From Nocardioides sp. (GTDB lineage: Bacteria > Actinomycetota > Actinomycetes > Propionibacteriales > Nocardioidaceae), in the NCBI RefSeq assembly GCF_029937575.1, contig NZ_JAPYPS010000003.1, positions 1,554 to 65,553 of the forward strand: 64,000 nt of DNA, given 5' to 3'. The position numbers and the translations under genes are program-made. The notes below the pieces were generated by a model. That model was not told where the DNA came from. It did not search any database and was given only the letters and a program-made list of their open reading frames with translations. How positions within the stretch are numbered: position 1 is the stretch's first letter; each line of letters starts with the position of its first letter. This document shows, in pieces, positions 1-10,000 of this stretch.

Positions 1-922
1 TCAGCTCGTCGGTCACGATCGTCTCGGGGAGCGGGATCTCCATCGTCTCGAGCATCCCCTCGAGGACGGCGTCACGAGCGGCGGCGGCCTGCTCGAGGCG
101 CTTGCCCCGGACCAGGCGCTCGCGCACGTCGACGTTGAGCTCCTCGATCGTGTCGAACTCGGAGGCGAGCTGGGCGAACTCGTCGTCGAGCTCGGGCAGG
201 TCCTGCTCCTGGACCTGGCTGATGCTGACGGCGACCTCGACCTTGGTGCCGACCAGGTCACCACCGACGAGCTCGCTCTCGAACGTCGTCTCGCCGCCGG
301 GCTCGAGCCCGACGAGTGCCTCGTCGAGGCCGTCGATCATGCCGCCGCGACCGACGCGGTAGCTCATCCCGGAGACCTCGGCTCCCTCGACGACCTCGCC
401 GTCCTGGCTGGCCTTGAGGTCGAGCACCACGAAGTCGCCGTCGGCCGCGGCACGCTCGACGTCGCGCAGCGTCGCGAAGCGCTCACGCAGGGCCTGCACC
501 TGCTCCTCGACCTCGGCGTCGCTCAGCTCGATGTCGTCGACCTGGGCCGCCAGACCGGTGTAGTCGGGCAGGGTGATCTCGGGACGGACGTCCACCTCGG
601 CGGTGAACTCCAGGACGTCGTTGTCCTCGAACTTGGTGACCTCGATCTCGGGCTGGGCGACGGGCGTCAGCGAGTTCTCCTCGAGCGCCTCGACGTACTT
701 CTGCGGCAGCACCTCGTTGACCGCCTCGTCGAGGACCGCGGCCCGGCCGACCTGACGGTCGATGACCATCGGCGGCACCTTCCCGCGGCGGAAGCCGGGG
801 ACGTTGATCTGCTGGGCGATCTTCTTGTAGGCGGCATCAAGGCTCGGCTGGAGCTCCTCGAAAGGCACCTCGACGGTGAGCTTGGCCCGGGTCGGGCTCA
901 CGGTCTCGACGGCGCTCTTCAC
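1..922 (-). CDS. tig: trigger factor (N-terminal part, cut by window edge)
   Basis: Ribosome-associated chaperone and peptidyl-prolyl isomerase that receives nascent chains at the exit tunnel. The first 307 codons are present; the C-terminal chaperone arms lie left of base 1. The ribosome-binding signature GFRRGKVPP sits at residues 43-51, and an FKBP-like segment (YRVGRGGMIDGLDEALVGL) follows in the middle. I chose the GTG at 922 because AGGAG lies about 8 bases upstream and the protein then begins directly with the usual MKSAVE-type N-terminus. Two tRNA genes lie upstream on the same strand. Identification is secure; only the 3' end is missing. Confidence 0.96.
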   Translation of the reverse strand, partial: MKSAVETVSPTRAKLTVEVPFEELQPSLDAAYKKIAQQINVPGFRRGKVPPMVIDRQVGRAAVLDEAVNEVLPQKYVEALEENSLTPVAQPEIEVTKFEDNDVLEFTAEVDVRPEITLPDYTGLAAQVDDIELSDAEVEEQVQALRERFATLRDVERAAADGDFVVLDLKASQDGEVVEGAEVSGMSYRVGRGGMIDGLDEALVGLEPGGETTFESELVGGDLVGTKVEVAVSISQVQEQDLPELDDEFAQLASEFDTIEELNVDVRERLVRGKRLEQAAAARDAVLEGMLETMEIPLPETIVTDEL

Positions 923-1046
923 AGGGGTGTCTCCTCTTGGTCCAGGGGTGGTGCTGGTCAGGTCTGATCGATCGGTGGTGGTGCGTGGTGATGGCTCGTG
1001 GTGCTGCTAGTCAAGCCAGGCGTGCAGGTCGAACACAAACTCGGGG

Positions 1047-1119
1047 TCGGGGCGACAGGACTCGAACCTGCGGTCTCCTGCTCCCAAAGCAGGCGCGCTA
1101 GCCACTACGCTACGCCCCG
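1047..1119 (-). tRNA. tRNA-Pro (UGG)
   Basis: A 73-base cloverleaf on the minus strand: acceptor CGGGGCG pairs with CGCCCCG, anticodon stem CCTGC/GCAGG encloses loop TTTGGGA (anticodon TGG), and the T-arm is GCAGG-TTCGAGT-CCTGT. The terminal CCA is not encoded. It sits between trigger factor and tRNA-Gly. Confidence 0.96.
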
Positions 1120-1156
1120 CCAAGACGGCATCCGGGGTGGCCGGACGACCGCTTGG

Positions 1157-1227
1157 AGGGGATGACGGGAATCGAACCCGCGTGGTCAGTTTGGAAGACT
1201 GAGGCTCTACCATTGAGCTACATCCCC
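1157..1227 (-). tRNA. tRNA-Gly (UCC)
   Basis: A 71-base cloverleaf: acceptor GGGGATG/CATCCCC, D-arm GCTC...GAGC, anticodon stem TCAGT/ACTGA around CTTCCAA (anticodon TCC), T-arm GCGGG-TTCGATT-CCCGT. CCA is not encoded. It lies 37 bases upstream of tRNA-Pro and may share its transcript. Confidence 0.96.
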
Positions 1228-1318
1228 GCGCTCCGAAACGCGTCCGGAACCCCTGAATCGTGCCACAGGGGCCCGCACGACGCCCAACCGGCACCGGCCC
1301 GGTCGGAGACGGGACAGC

Positions 1319-2422
1319 TCAGGTGTGGCGCACGACCACCATCGCCCGGTCGTCGTCGCGCGAGCCCAACGACGTCACCAGGCGCTGGGCGGCACCGACG
1401 AAGGAGCCACGCAGCAGCGACTCGGCCTCTCCCAGCATCCGATCGATGCCCAGGTCGATGTCGCGCCGCGGCTCCTCCACCATGCCGTCGGTGTAGAGCA
1501 GCACGGCGTCGCCCCGCCCCAGGCGCCCCGGGACGCACGTGAACTCGGCGTCCTCGATCAGGCCGAGCACCGGACCGTCGCTGCGCAGCACCGACCACCG
1601 ACCGGCACCCGCGGTGCGGTGGGCGGCCGGCGGGTGGCCAGCCGTTCGCACCTCGAAGTCGCCGGTGGCCAGGTCGACCCACAGGTGGATGGCCGTGGCG
1701 AAGCCCTCGGCCCAGTCCTGGCGCAGCAGGTACTCGTTGGCGGCCGGGAGGAATCCGTCCGGAGGCAGCGCGCCCAGCAGACCGCCGAAAGCACCCGAGA
1801 GCAGCAGGGCACGGGTACCGGCCTCCTCCCCCTTACCCGAGACGTCGACCACCACCAGCTGCATCGCAGAGCCGTCGGGGGCTCGAGCCGCGACGATGAA
1901 GTCACCGGCGAACGCCGTCCCGCCCGCGGAGTCCAGCGCCGACTCCACGACCCAGCCGACCGGCAGGTCCGGGATCTCACCCTGGTTGAGGATCCGGTCG
2001 CGCAGGTCGACGAACATCGTCTCGCCGCGCAGGCCCGCGACACCCAGCCGCGAGCGGCGCAGGCTGGTGAGGAAGACGATCAGGCAGACCGAGAACTGAA
2101 CGCCGGCTGCACCGAGGGTCCGGCTGGTCAGGCTCTCCTGGTTGGCCAGCGCGATGGCGAGCATCCCGACCACGAAGAGGACGAACCACGGCAGCGTCCG
2201 AGGCCCGAGGAAGAGACTCCCGACGACGACCGGGATCACCAGGCTGGTGAACGGCATCGCGGTCGGGGCCAGGGCGACCAGCGAGGTGATCACCACTGCC
2301 AGGATCCCGAGACCGAGCGCGACGCGCAGCTCGAGGCTGTCGTTGCGTCGCCGCAGTCGGACCCACCGCAGCCGCAGGCCCGCCAGGGGCGACCTGGTGG
2401 TCGCCGACGTCGCGGTGGTCAT
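1319..2422 (-). CDS. membrane-anchored SpoIIE-type PP2C phosphatase
   Basis: 367 residues. Residues about 30-125 hold several hydrophobic segments (for example VALGLGILAVVITSLVAL and TLPWFVLFVVGMLAIAL), giving a membrane anchor. Residues about 165-365 are a SpoIIE/RsbU-like PP2C domain with the metal-binding stretches FAGDFIVA, VVDVSGKGEEAG, TAGHPPA and VLLYTDGMVE. Such enzymes dephosphorylate anti-sigma-factor antagonists in partner-switching pathways, but no sigma factor or STAS protein is in the window, so its substrate is unknown. There is no clear Shine-Dalgarno close to ATG 2422. It lies downstream of the glycosylase gene with a 61-base gap. Confidence 0.9.
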   Translation of the reverse strand: MTTATSATTRSPLAGLRLRWVRLRRRNDSLELRVALGLGILAVVITSLVALAPTAMPFTSLVIPVVVGSLFLGPRTLPWFVLFVVGMLAIALANQESLTSRTLGAAGVQFSVCLIVFLTSLRRSRLGVAGLRGETMFVDLRDRILNQGEIPDLPVGWVVESALDSAGGTAFAGDFIVAARAPDGSAMQLVVVDVSGKGEEAGTRALLLSGAFGGLLGALPPDGFLPAANEYLLRQDWAEGFATAIHLWVDLATGDFEVRTAGHPPAAHRTAGAGRWSVLRSDGPVLGLIEDAEFTCVPGRLGRGDAVLLYTDGMVEEPRRDIDLGIDRMLGEAESLLRGSFVGAAQRLVTSLGSRDDDRAMVVVRHT

Positions 2423-2483
2423 CGGGGGTGTCGCCTCTCTGGTGCTGCGGTGCAGCCGAGTCTGGGTGCAGCAGGTGGTGGGC

Positions 2484-3320
2484 TCAGCCTACGGCTCGGG
2501 AGCGGAACACGGGCTGGCATCGCGAACACCAGTAGGAGTTCCTGGCCCGCAGGGCCTCGATGCTGACCCGCCGACCACACACGAGGCACGGCTGGCCGTG
2601 GCGGCGGTAGACGTAGACCTCTCCCCCGTGGTCGTCGACGCGTGGTGCGCGACCCATCGCCTCCGGCGTGTGCTCGGGTCGCACCGTGTCGATGCGACCG
2701 GTCCGCACTCCCTCGGTCATGAGGGGCACCAGGTCGTCCCACAGCGCCTGCCACTGCCCCGACCTCAGGGTGTTGCCCGGTCGCAGCGGATGCATGCCGG
2801 CCCGGAAGAGCAGCTCGGCGCGGTAGACGTTCCCCACGCCTGCCAGGACCGACTGGTCCATCAGCAGGGCCCCGATGGGCAGGCGGCTGCGTCGGATCCG
2901 GTCCCAGGCCCGGCCCGGGTCGCCGTCCTCGCGGAGCGGGTCGGGTCCCGCGGCTGCGACCACGGCGTCCCGCTGGCTCGCGGTCCACAGGTCGCATGCG
3001 GAGGCGCCCCGCAGGTCGGCGTACACCGACTCCCCGACGAGACGCAACCGCACCTGCCCGACCGGCGGCGGCACCTGGTCGACGTACGTGTGAAGGTCGA
3101 GCTTGCCGATCAGGCCGAGGTGGATGTGGATGAAGCGGTCCCCGGCAAGCTCCACGAACAGCTGCTTGCCCCACGCCTCGGCCCCCACGAGCACGTCGCC
3201 GTCGAGCTGTGCCGCCGACTCGGAGAACCGCCCCTGGGGGCTGGTGACCGAGACCGACCTTCCGGCGAAGGCCGCGGTCAGGTGACGGGCGAGCCGGTGG
3301 AGGGTGTGGCCCTCAGGCAT
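2484..3320 (-). CDS. Fpg/Nei-family DNA glycosylase (endonuclease VIII-like)
   Basis: 278 residues, the usual size for the family. The chain starts MPEGHTLHRLA, so the catalytic Pro2 and Glu3 are present, and PEGH rather than PELP favours the Nei branch over Fpg. A helix-two-turn-helix segment is visible around LMDQSVLAGVGNVYRAELL. The C-terminal zinc finger has the pattern CLVCGRR...YWCSRCQ. It removes oxidised bases and nicks the abasic site. The start overlaps the end of rpiB by 8 bases, implying translational coupling. Mycobacterium has the same nei2-rpiB order near tig (recalled, not searched). Confidence 0.92.
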   Translation of the reverse strand: MPEGHTLHRLARHLTAAFAGRSVSVTSPQGRFSESAAQLDGDVLVGAEAWGKQLFVELAGDRFIHIHLGLIGKLDLHTYVDQVPPPVGQVRLRLVGESVYADLRGASACDLWTASQRDAVVAAAGPDPLREDGDPGRAWDRIRRSRLPIGALLMDQSVLAGVGNVYRAELLFRAGMHPLRPGNTLRSGQWQALWDDLVPLMTEGVRTGRIDTVRPEHTPEAMGRAPRVDDHGGEVYVYRRHGQPCLVCGRRVSIEALRARNSYWCSRCQPVFRSRAVG

Positions 3321-3831
3321 CGGTCCCCGCGGGACCGCGACCCACCGCCGACTCCGGCAGCGCAGGCAGGTCGCGGGTCCGCTCGTAGTCGGCCATCAGA
3401 CCGATCCGGCGGACGTGACGCCCGTCGTTGCTGAACGGCTCGGCGAGGAAGAGCTCGACGAACCGGGTCATCTCCTCGAGGCTGTGCATCCGCCCGCCCA
3501 CCGAGATCACCTGGGCGTCGTTGTGCTCGCGGGCGAGTCGAGCGGTCTCGTCGGACCAGACGAGCGCGCAGCGGATGCCGACGACCTTGTTGGCCGCCAT
3601 CTGCTCGCCGTTGCCCGACCCCCCGACCACGACGCCCAGGCTGTCGAGACCCTCGGCCCGGTCCCGGGCCACGCCCTCGGCGGCCCGCAGGCAGAAGACC
3701 GGGTAGTCGTCGAGGGCGTCGTAGACGAAGGGACCGTGGTCGACCGGCTCGTAGTCGTGGTCGCTCAGCCACTGGCTGAGGTGGTCCTTCAGCTCGAGGC
3801 CGGCATGGTCACTACCCAGGTGCACGCGCAT
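3313..3831 (-). CDS. rpiB: ribose-5-phosphate isomerase B
   Basis: 172 residues. Interconverts ribose 5-phosphate and ribulose 5-phosphate in the pentose phosphate pathway. The N-terminal GSDHAG phosphate-binding motif is at residues 7-12. The active-site loop reads GGSGNGEQMAANK, which matches the actinobacterial form in which a glutamate, not the cysteine of E. coli RpiB, acts as base. The start ATG 3831 is preceded by only 12 bases after the hydrolase stop. The 3' end overlaps the glycosylase start. Confidence 0.95.
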   Translation of the reverse strand: MRVHLGSDHAGLELKDHLSQWLSDHDYEPVDHGPFVYDALDDYPVFCLRAAEGVARDRAEGLDSLGVVVGGSGNGEQMAANKVVGIRCALVWSDETARLAREHNDAQVISVGGRMHSLEEMTRFVELFLAEPFSNDGRHVRRIGLMADYERTRDLPALPESAVGRGPAGTDA

Positions 3832-3843
3832 GCGCGAAGTGTC

Positions 3844-4731
3844 TCAGCCGTGGGCCCGGAGGAACGAGGCCACCTGCCCCATGAGCGGCTCCGCGGCGGC
3901 GAACGCGTCCGGGTGCCGCCAGAAGCCGTGCAGCTGACCGAGGTAGCGCGTCGCGACGACCTGCACTCCCTGCTGCGCGATCATCCGAGCCAGGTGCTCG
4001 CCCTCACCGCGCAGCGGGTCGTGCTCGGAGGTCATCACCAGGGTCGGCGGGAGCGTCCAGAGCTTGTCGGAGAGCAGCGGCGCGAGGTCGGGGTCGTCGT
4101 ACAGGCCGAGGTCGCCGCCGGAGTACTGGGTCCAGTACCAGACCACCTCCCGGGGGTCGAAGCCCTCGGTCTCGGTACGGTGCGAGTCGAAGCGCGAGGT
4201 GGGATCCAGGAACGGGTAGATCAGGGCCAGACAGGCGAAGCGGCCCGGGTGCCGTAGCGCCGCCACGAGCGCGAGGTTGGCTCCTGCGCTGTCCCCGTGG
4301 GCCAGCAGCGGTCCCGCGAGCCCGTGGCGGGGACCCTCCTGCTCGATCCAGTCCAGGACGGAGTCGACGTCGTCAGGGGCTGCCGGGAACGGGTGCTCGG
4401 GCGCCAGCCGGTAGTCGACGCTGACCACAGCGCGATGCGACCGGTTGGCCAGCCGGCGCGCCGAGGCGTCGTGGACGTCGATGTCGTTGAAGACGAAGCC
4501 TCCGCCGTGCAGGTGGATGACGCTCCCCGGTGCCGCACCTGCAGGTCGGTAGATCCGACACGGGACACCGCCGGCATCGACGTCGCTCACCTCGTCGACG
4601 TCCTCGCGCGGCTGCGCTGCCGCGACGAGCCTGGCCTGCTCCCGGGCGGCTGCGATGTCGTAGTCCGGGGCGAAGACGGGAGGCTCCCCGGCCGAGTGGT
4701 CGAGGGCAGCGCGAGACTCGGGGAACAGCAC
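3844..4731 (-). CDS. alpha/beta hydrolase of the hormone-sensitive lipase family
   Basis: About 295 residues. The oxyanion-hole motif HGGGF is near residue 75 and the nucleophile elbow GDSAG near 146-150 (Ser148). A late TSEHDPL supplies the likely acid and LHGFW the likely histidine. These features define the HSL/lipase class of carboxylesterases; the substrate is not predictable. I prefer GTG 4731 because GGAGG lies 8 bases before it; GTG 4740 would overlap that ribosome-binding site. Probably cytosolic, as no signal peptide is visible. It lies just upstream of rpiB and could share its transcript. Confidence 0.88.
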   Translation of the reverse strand: MLFPESRAALDHSAGEPPVFAPDYDIAAAREQARLVAAAQPREDVDEVSDVDAGGVPCRIYRPAGAAPGSVIHLHGGGFVFNDIDVHDASARRLANRSHRAVVSVDYRLAPEHPFPAAPDDVDSVLDWIEQEGPRHGLAGPLLAHGDSAGANLALVAALRHPGRFACLALIYPFLDPTSRFDSHRTETEGFDPREVVWYWTQYSGGDLGLYDDPDLAPLLSDKLWTLPPTLVMTSEHDPLRGEGEHLARMIAQQGVQVVATRYLGQLHGFWRHPDAFAAAEPLMGQVASFLRAHG

Positions 4732-4812
4732 GGGGTCCACCTCCGGTCGGTGTCGGGACGCTGGGGCCAGCGGTCAGGCCGTCACCCTATGTCCGCGCCG
4801 CAGGCTCGCCGC

Positions 4813-7035
4813 TCACCGCGCTCCGCTGGCCGCCCTGACCTCCGGCCACGCCTCGACGACCTCACGGTTCCCCGGTGTCGCCAGGCGATCGAGCAGGTCG
4901 CGCCAGCGGTGCACCTGGTCCCGGTCGCCGAGGGGCACCAGTCCTCGGGCGAGGAACTGCACCGCCTCTTCCTCGGCCAGGCGGCCGGACTCCAGGAGCC
5001 GCGCGGTGTTGTTGGGCGGCAGCTGACCGTTGACCACGGCGTACTCCGCGGGAGTCAGGGTCCCGACCCCGTCCAGGAGCGCGAGCGCGACCCGGTGTCC
5101 GCCGTCCACGAGGACCCACCGGTCCTCGGCGAGGCTCCAGCCGTCGATCTCGGTGCCGGCCGGCACCCGCGTGACGGTGACCCTGCCGAGGGACTCCCGC
5201 CCGAGACGGTCCTGCCGGTCCAGCAGCTGCAGGCTCGAGCGGACGATCGAACGGAACGTGCGCTCCAAGGCTGCCGGGTCCGACCCGGGCACGTGGCCCT
5301 TGTGGACGAGGACCTCGTCGAACCACGCCCCGTAGCCGCCGGCCCGGGCGAGCCGCAGGAAGGCCGGCTCGTCGTTCACCCTGAGGTCGGCGTGCTCGCG
5401 AGCGAGTCGGAAGAGGTCCGCCCGTGCCAGCACGTCGGCGCGGAAGGGGCTGATCAGGTCGTCGACCCGCAGCGACGCGTCGTTGCTGCCGGCGTGACGG
5501 AGCTGGCGTTGCACCCGCCAGCGGCGCAGCTGGGGCAGCCGCAGCGAGATCGCGCGGGAGAGCGCGTCCCTCTCGGCTCCGGACAGGCCACGCAGGACCA
5601 CCACGGAGCCGTACAGGCCGATGACCAGCACCGCAGCGACGGCCAGGCGAAGCCACTCGTTGGCCGGCAGCAGGTCGGTGACCAGCTCTGCCAGCAGCGC
5701 TGCCGCGAGCGCTGCGCCCAGGGACACCAGCAGCGGTCGACTCCAGGGCCACCTCCCGGTGGCGACCCGGCGCACCGTGACGACCCGGACCACGGCGCCG
5801 ACGGCCATCGTGAAGGCCCAGGCGAACGCGGCGCCGTTGATGCCGTACACGGGGATCAGGGCGAAGTTCAGCCCCACGTTGACGACCAGCGACGACACGT
5901 TGATCACGAGGTTGAGACCGTTGCGCCCGATCTGGTTGAGCAGCACGGCCGAGGGTGCCCCGAGCACCTCTGCCGCGGCCCCGACCGCGAGGATGAGCAC
6001 GACCGTGGAGGCGTCACCGAAGCCGGCACCGAACAGCTGGAGCACCGCGGTCGGCACCGCCACCAGGCCGGCCAGCATCGGCCAGGTCAGACGCGAGCTC
6101 CACAGGATGGTCCCGGTGTAGCGCTCGTCCACGGCGTCGATGTCGCCGCGGACCCAGGCGGTCGCGATGCGCGCCGACACCGCGGCGTTGAGAGCGGTGA
6201 TGACGAACATGCCGATCAGGACCACGCGGGCGGCGACCTGGTAGACGCCGACCTCCTCCGTGGACACGAGCGCCCCCAGGATCACCACGTCGGCCCAGAG
6301 GAGACCCTGCGTCGCCATCGAGGCCACCCAGCTGGTGGCCGCAAAGCTGGTCAGCGCCCGGCCCGGGTAGGTCCGCTGTGCCGGCGGCAGGGTGCTGACC
6401 ATCCGCACGAGCGTCGCCAGCGCCACGATCCCGGAGACCACGCTGGCCGCCAGCAGCGCCGAGGCGGCCGCCACGGTGCCCCCACCGAGCAGCAGGAGCA
6501 GGAGCGTGAGGGCGAACCTCAGTCCGGGCTCCAGCACCTGTCCGATCCAGACGTAGGCCTGCATCGAGGAGAAGCCCTGGGTCGCGGCGAGCGCGACGTT
6601 GACGAGGACGAAGAACGGCAGGCTCAGCGCCACGACCTGCATGGTGGTGGCGAGCTCGGGCTCGTCGAAGACCGAGGTCGCGAGCGCGTCGGCGGCGACG
6701 AACCAGCCGAGCGCAACCACGGATGCGACCCCGACCGGCACGGACACGCCGAGCACCACGGCGCCCCGGAGACCGCCGGGGTCGCCGGTGGCGAGGTGTG
6801 CCGCCACGAAGCGCGTCATGGCCGTGCGCATGCCGAGGCCGCACACCAGCAGCAGGATCGCCCGGACCGCGAAGGCGAGCGTGTACTCACCGACGGCGCC
6901 GACGCCCAGCATCCTGGCGATGACCAGGATGACCAGGACGTTGGCGACGTTGCTGACCACCGCACCGAGGACGGAGCGTCCTCGGTCGCGGGCCAGGCTG
7001 GGTCGCCGCGCCTGCGGCGTGGACGTCTGCGTCAT
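4813..7035 (-). CDS. polysaccharide flippase (MOP/Wzx type) with ParB-like C-terminal domain
   Basis: About 740 residues. The first ~480 form a multi-spanning membrane domain of the MATE/Wzx family (SNVANVLVILVIARMLGVG near the N-terminus), which would flip lipid-linked oligosaccharide across the membrane. The last ~260 residues are soluble: a helical part, then EDRWVLVDGGHRVALALLDG, which looks like the nucleotide-binding box of ParB/sulfiredoxin-like domains. Ordinary Wzx proteins are ~420-500 residues, so this is a fusion. ATG 7035 has GGAAGG ten bases upstream; a GTG at 7053 is possible but lies against that site. It is the last gene of the exopolysaccharide locus, 39 bases after the PA14 gene. 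Confidence 0.8.
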   Translation of the reverse strand: MTQTSTPQARRPSLARDRGRSVLGAVVSNVANVLVILVIARMLGVGAVGEYTLAFAVRAILLLVCGLGMRTAMTRFVAAHLATGDPGGLRGAVVLGVSVPVGVASVVALGWFVAADALATSVFDEPELATTMQVVALSLPFFVLVNVALAATQGFSSMQAYVWIGQVLEPGLRFALTLLLLLLGGGTVAAASALLAASVVSGIVALATLVRMVSTLPPAQRTYPGRALTSFAATSWVASMATQGLLWADVVILGALVSTEEVGVYQVAARVVLIGMFVITALNAAVSARIATAWVRGDIDAVDERYTGTILWSSRLTWPMLAGLVAVPTAVLQLFGAGFGDASTVVLILAVGAAAEVLGAPSAVLLNQIGRNGLNLVINVSSLVVNVGLNFALIPVYGINGAAFAWAFTMAVGAVVRVVTVRRVATGRWPWSRPLLVSLGAALAAALLAELVTDLLPANEWLRLAVAAVLVIGLYGSVVVLRGLSGAERDALSRAISLRLPQLRRWRVQRQLRHAGSNDASLRVDDLISPFRADVLARADLFRLAREHADLRVNDEPAFLRLARAGGYGAWFDEVLVHKGHVPGSDPAALERTFRSIVRSSLQLLDRQDRLGRESLGRVTVTRVPAGTEIDGWSLAEDRWVLVDGGHRVALALLDGVGTLTPAEYAVVNGQLPPNNTARLLESGRLAEEEAVQFLARGLVPLGDRDQVHRWRDLLDRLATPGNREVVEAWPEVRAASGAR

Positions 7036-7074
7036 GACGTCACACCCTTCCACGGGTCGGGGTCACGCGCGGGA

Positions 7075-10000
7075 TCAGCCGCGGATCCTGATCCGCTTCC
7101 GCAGCGGCTCGGCGGGGCTGTTGCGGGTGCCGTCGACCGGGGTCACGTACACGACGTACTTCCCGGGCGACAGGTCGAGACCGAGCGCCCAGCGGCTCGT
7201 GCGAGCGCCCGGTGCGGCGAGGGTCGTGGACAGCGTCTTGGCCTTGCGGCCCAGCCTGCCCTTCTTGGTCACCCACTTCTTCTTGCCCTTGCCGGCCTTC
7301 TTGACCTCGACCTGGACCTTGCGCACCGACGAGTCGTCGCTGGCCACTCCCGAGACCTGAGCGGACCGCTTGGCCACCTTCGCCACCGGAGCCGACTGGT
7401 CGTTGCCCACCTGGAAGGGCACGAACGGCGAGCTCGGGTCCTTGTTGTCCGAGGTGTCGACGGCCTTGGCGTCCAGGCCGTAGAGACCGTCCGGCAGCGG
7501 GATCGAGATGCTCCAGCCGGTGCTGGTCGCCCCCGGGTCGGCCAGCGTCGCCGAGCGGAAGGCGTAGCTCGGTCCCCAGGTGCCGTTGGCCTGCAGCCAC
7601 TTGTTGGTGGAGTCGACCCGGTTGTAGATCGCGACCCGCATCTGGCTGACGCCCTTGTCGTCGGTCGAGGTACCGGTGAAGGTGACCGGGCTGCCCACCG
7701 TGGCGTTCTTGGCGGGCGAGGCGACCGTCGTGGAGGGCGCCTGGTTGTCCGGGGCGGAGACGTCGACCTCGAACGGGTGGTAGGTGCTCGGGGACTGGTT
7801 GCCCGACGTGTCGGTCGCCCGGACGTCGAGGGCATAGCTGCCCGTCGCCAGCGTGAGCGGCAGGCTCCACGTCGTGCTCGTGGCCCCCGGGGAGGCCAGC
7901 GCGGGAGTGCGCGAGGCGAAGCCCGGAGCCCAGGAGCCGTTGTCCTGCAGCCAGTCGCCCGTCGTCCGGTTGCGCACCGCCACCCGTACGGAGTCGACCC
8001 CGACGTTGTCGCCGCTGGTGCCGGTCGCCGTGAACGACGTGGCGCGGACCGTGTCCCGCTTGGCCGGCGACATCACGGCGACCACGGGCGCCTGGGTGTC
8101 GGCCTGGACCGGGTTGTCGTCGACCGAGAACCTGCGGAAGACGCTCGACAGGTCAGCGTTCCCGACCCCGTCCACGGCGACCGCGTCCACGGCGAAGTTG
8201 CCCTCGGGCAGCGTGACGTCGATCGACCACGTGGTCGAGGCGACGCCGGGCTCGGCGAGCACCGGGGAGCGGTAGGCGTAGCCGGGACCCCAGGTCCCGT
8301 TCGGCTGCAGCCACCGGTTGGCGGCGTCGTCGCGGTTGTAGATCGCCACGCGGACCGACGTGACGGCGCGGTTGTCGCTCGCCGTCCCGGTGAACGTCAC
8401 CGGACCGCTGGCGACCACGTCGTCCAGCTGCGGGCCCGAGACGCCGGTGTCGGGTGCGATGTTGTCCGGCTCCAGCGGCGCTGCGGGGGCGTCGACGACA
8501 GCCGTGGACACCTGGATCTGGGCGCCACCGGAGTTCTCGTAGAACTCCACGCGCACCGTGTGGTCCCCGCCCGAGAGCGCGGCGGAGGTGCCGGTGCGGG
8601 TGCGGGCGGAGCTGTCGACCCAGTCGTTGATGACGCGGACGCCGTCGACGTAGACGCGGACCCCGTCGTCGGCGGTCGCGGTGACCTGGAGGGCCTTCCC
8701 GTCGGGCACCGAGATGCTGCGGGTCCAGCTGGCCGAGAAGTTGTTGCTCGGCAGGTTGGTGCCCGAGGGCGCTCCGCTGCCGTAGTTGTAGTTGACCTCG
8801 CCCTCGCAGCGCATCGTGTCGGGCGCGCCGTCGAGCTCCTGGTTGGACCAGTACTTGGCGCGCCACGGGAGGCTCGTCGAGCAGGTGTAGTCCGGCTTCG
8901 TCGGCTGCACCGCGGCACCGGTGCCGGGCGTGGCGAAGAGTCCCTTGACCTGGCTCCAGTTGGTGGTGCTCGAGTCGACGAGGGAGTTGCTGTCGAAGTC
9001 GACCTCTCCGCCCGGAGCGTAGAAGCGGTACAGGCCGCCGTTGGACCAGGCCGCGTAGAGCCAGTCGCCGATGAAGGCCAGGCCTCGAGCGTTGGCGAAC
9101 GACCGGCCCGACGCGACCTGCTCGCCGGCGTCGATGATGCCGCTCTCCAGCGAGTAGCCCCGCTTCATCAGCTTGCCGTCGCTCTTGACGTAGTAGATCT
9201 GCCCGTTGGTCGGGTTGTAGGTGGCGACGTTGGTCTCGGCCACGCCGTAGGGCTGGTCGTACGGCGTGAGGTTGGCGCTGTAGTCGACGTAGCCCACCGT
9301 GCTCGACAGGTTGGTCTCCGACCCGATGGACGAGGCACTGAAGGGGCGCGAGTAGAACGCCTGGGAGGATCCGAAGTAGTGAAGCTTGCCGTCCTGGACG
9401 AAGCCGCCGCGGAAACCGCTCCAGTCGATGCCGGTCGAGGCAGGCACCTGGCTCGTCGAGCCGAAGCTCGCGCCGTCGAAGGCGACCGAGCGCAGCTGGG
9501 AGCCGGTCACGTAGTTGAGCGTCACCGGCAGGTCGACGGGCGTCGGCTGGGGGTTGGCGAGGCCACCTGCCACCGGTAGCGGGGCGAGCCGCTGACGCAG
9601 CTGACCGGCGAAGAACTCGGTGTCGCTGCCCACGAGCAGGAAGTCGTCGGTGGCGGTGATCGCCTCGGCGCCGCGACCGCGGTCGCGACCCGGGTTCCAG
9701 GACAGCGGTGCGCCGGTGAGCGGGTCCAGCGCCACGATGCCGTCACGCTCGACCGAGCCGGGACCGTCGCTGTCGCCACCGGGCGAGGGGCGCGGGTTGT
9801 TGACCCAGCGCTGGTGACCGCCGACGTACACGGCGCTCTCGGTGACCTCGGCGGTCCAGAACGTGTCGCCGCCCGTGAGCGTCTTCCACGTCGGGCTGAG
9901 GTGGTCGCCCGACTGCGTGGGCGGCAGCTCCCAGCGCGCTGCGGAGTCGCACAGCGTGTCGGGCACGTAGGCGCCGGTGCCGGCCACGACCATGTAGGAG

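Noticed and set aside
3313..3831. RpiB lacking its catalytic cysteine
   Set aside because: Actinobacterial RpiB normally uses a glutamate in this loop, and GNGEQ is intact, so this is the usual form.
4297..9579. A 1760-codon open frame on the plus strand
   Set aside because: It lies antisense to the hydrolase, flippase and PA14 genes, which have clear motifs; its translation is Arg/Gly/Asp/Val-rich with no domain. Antisense openness is expected in such GC-rich coding DNA.
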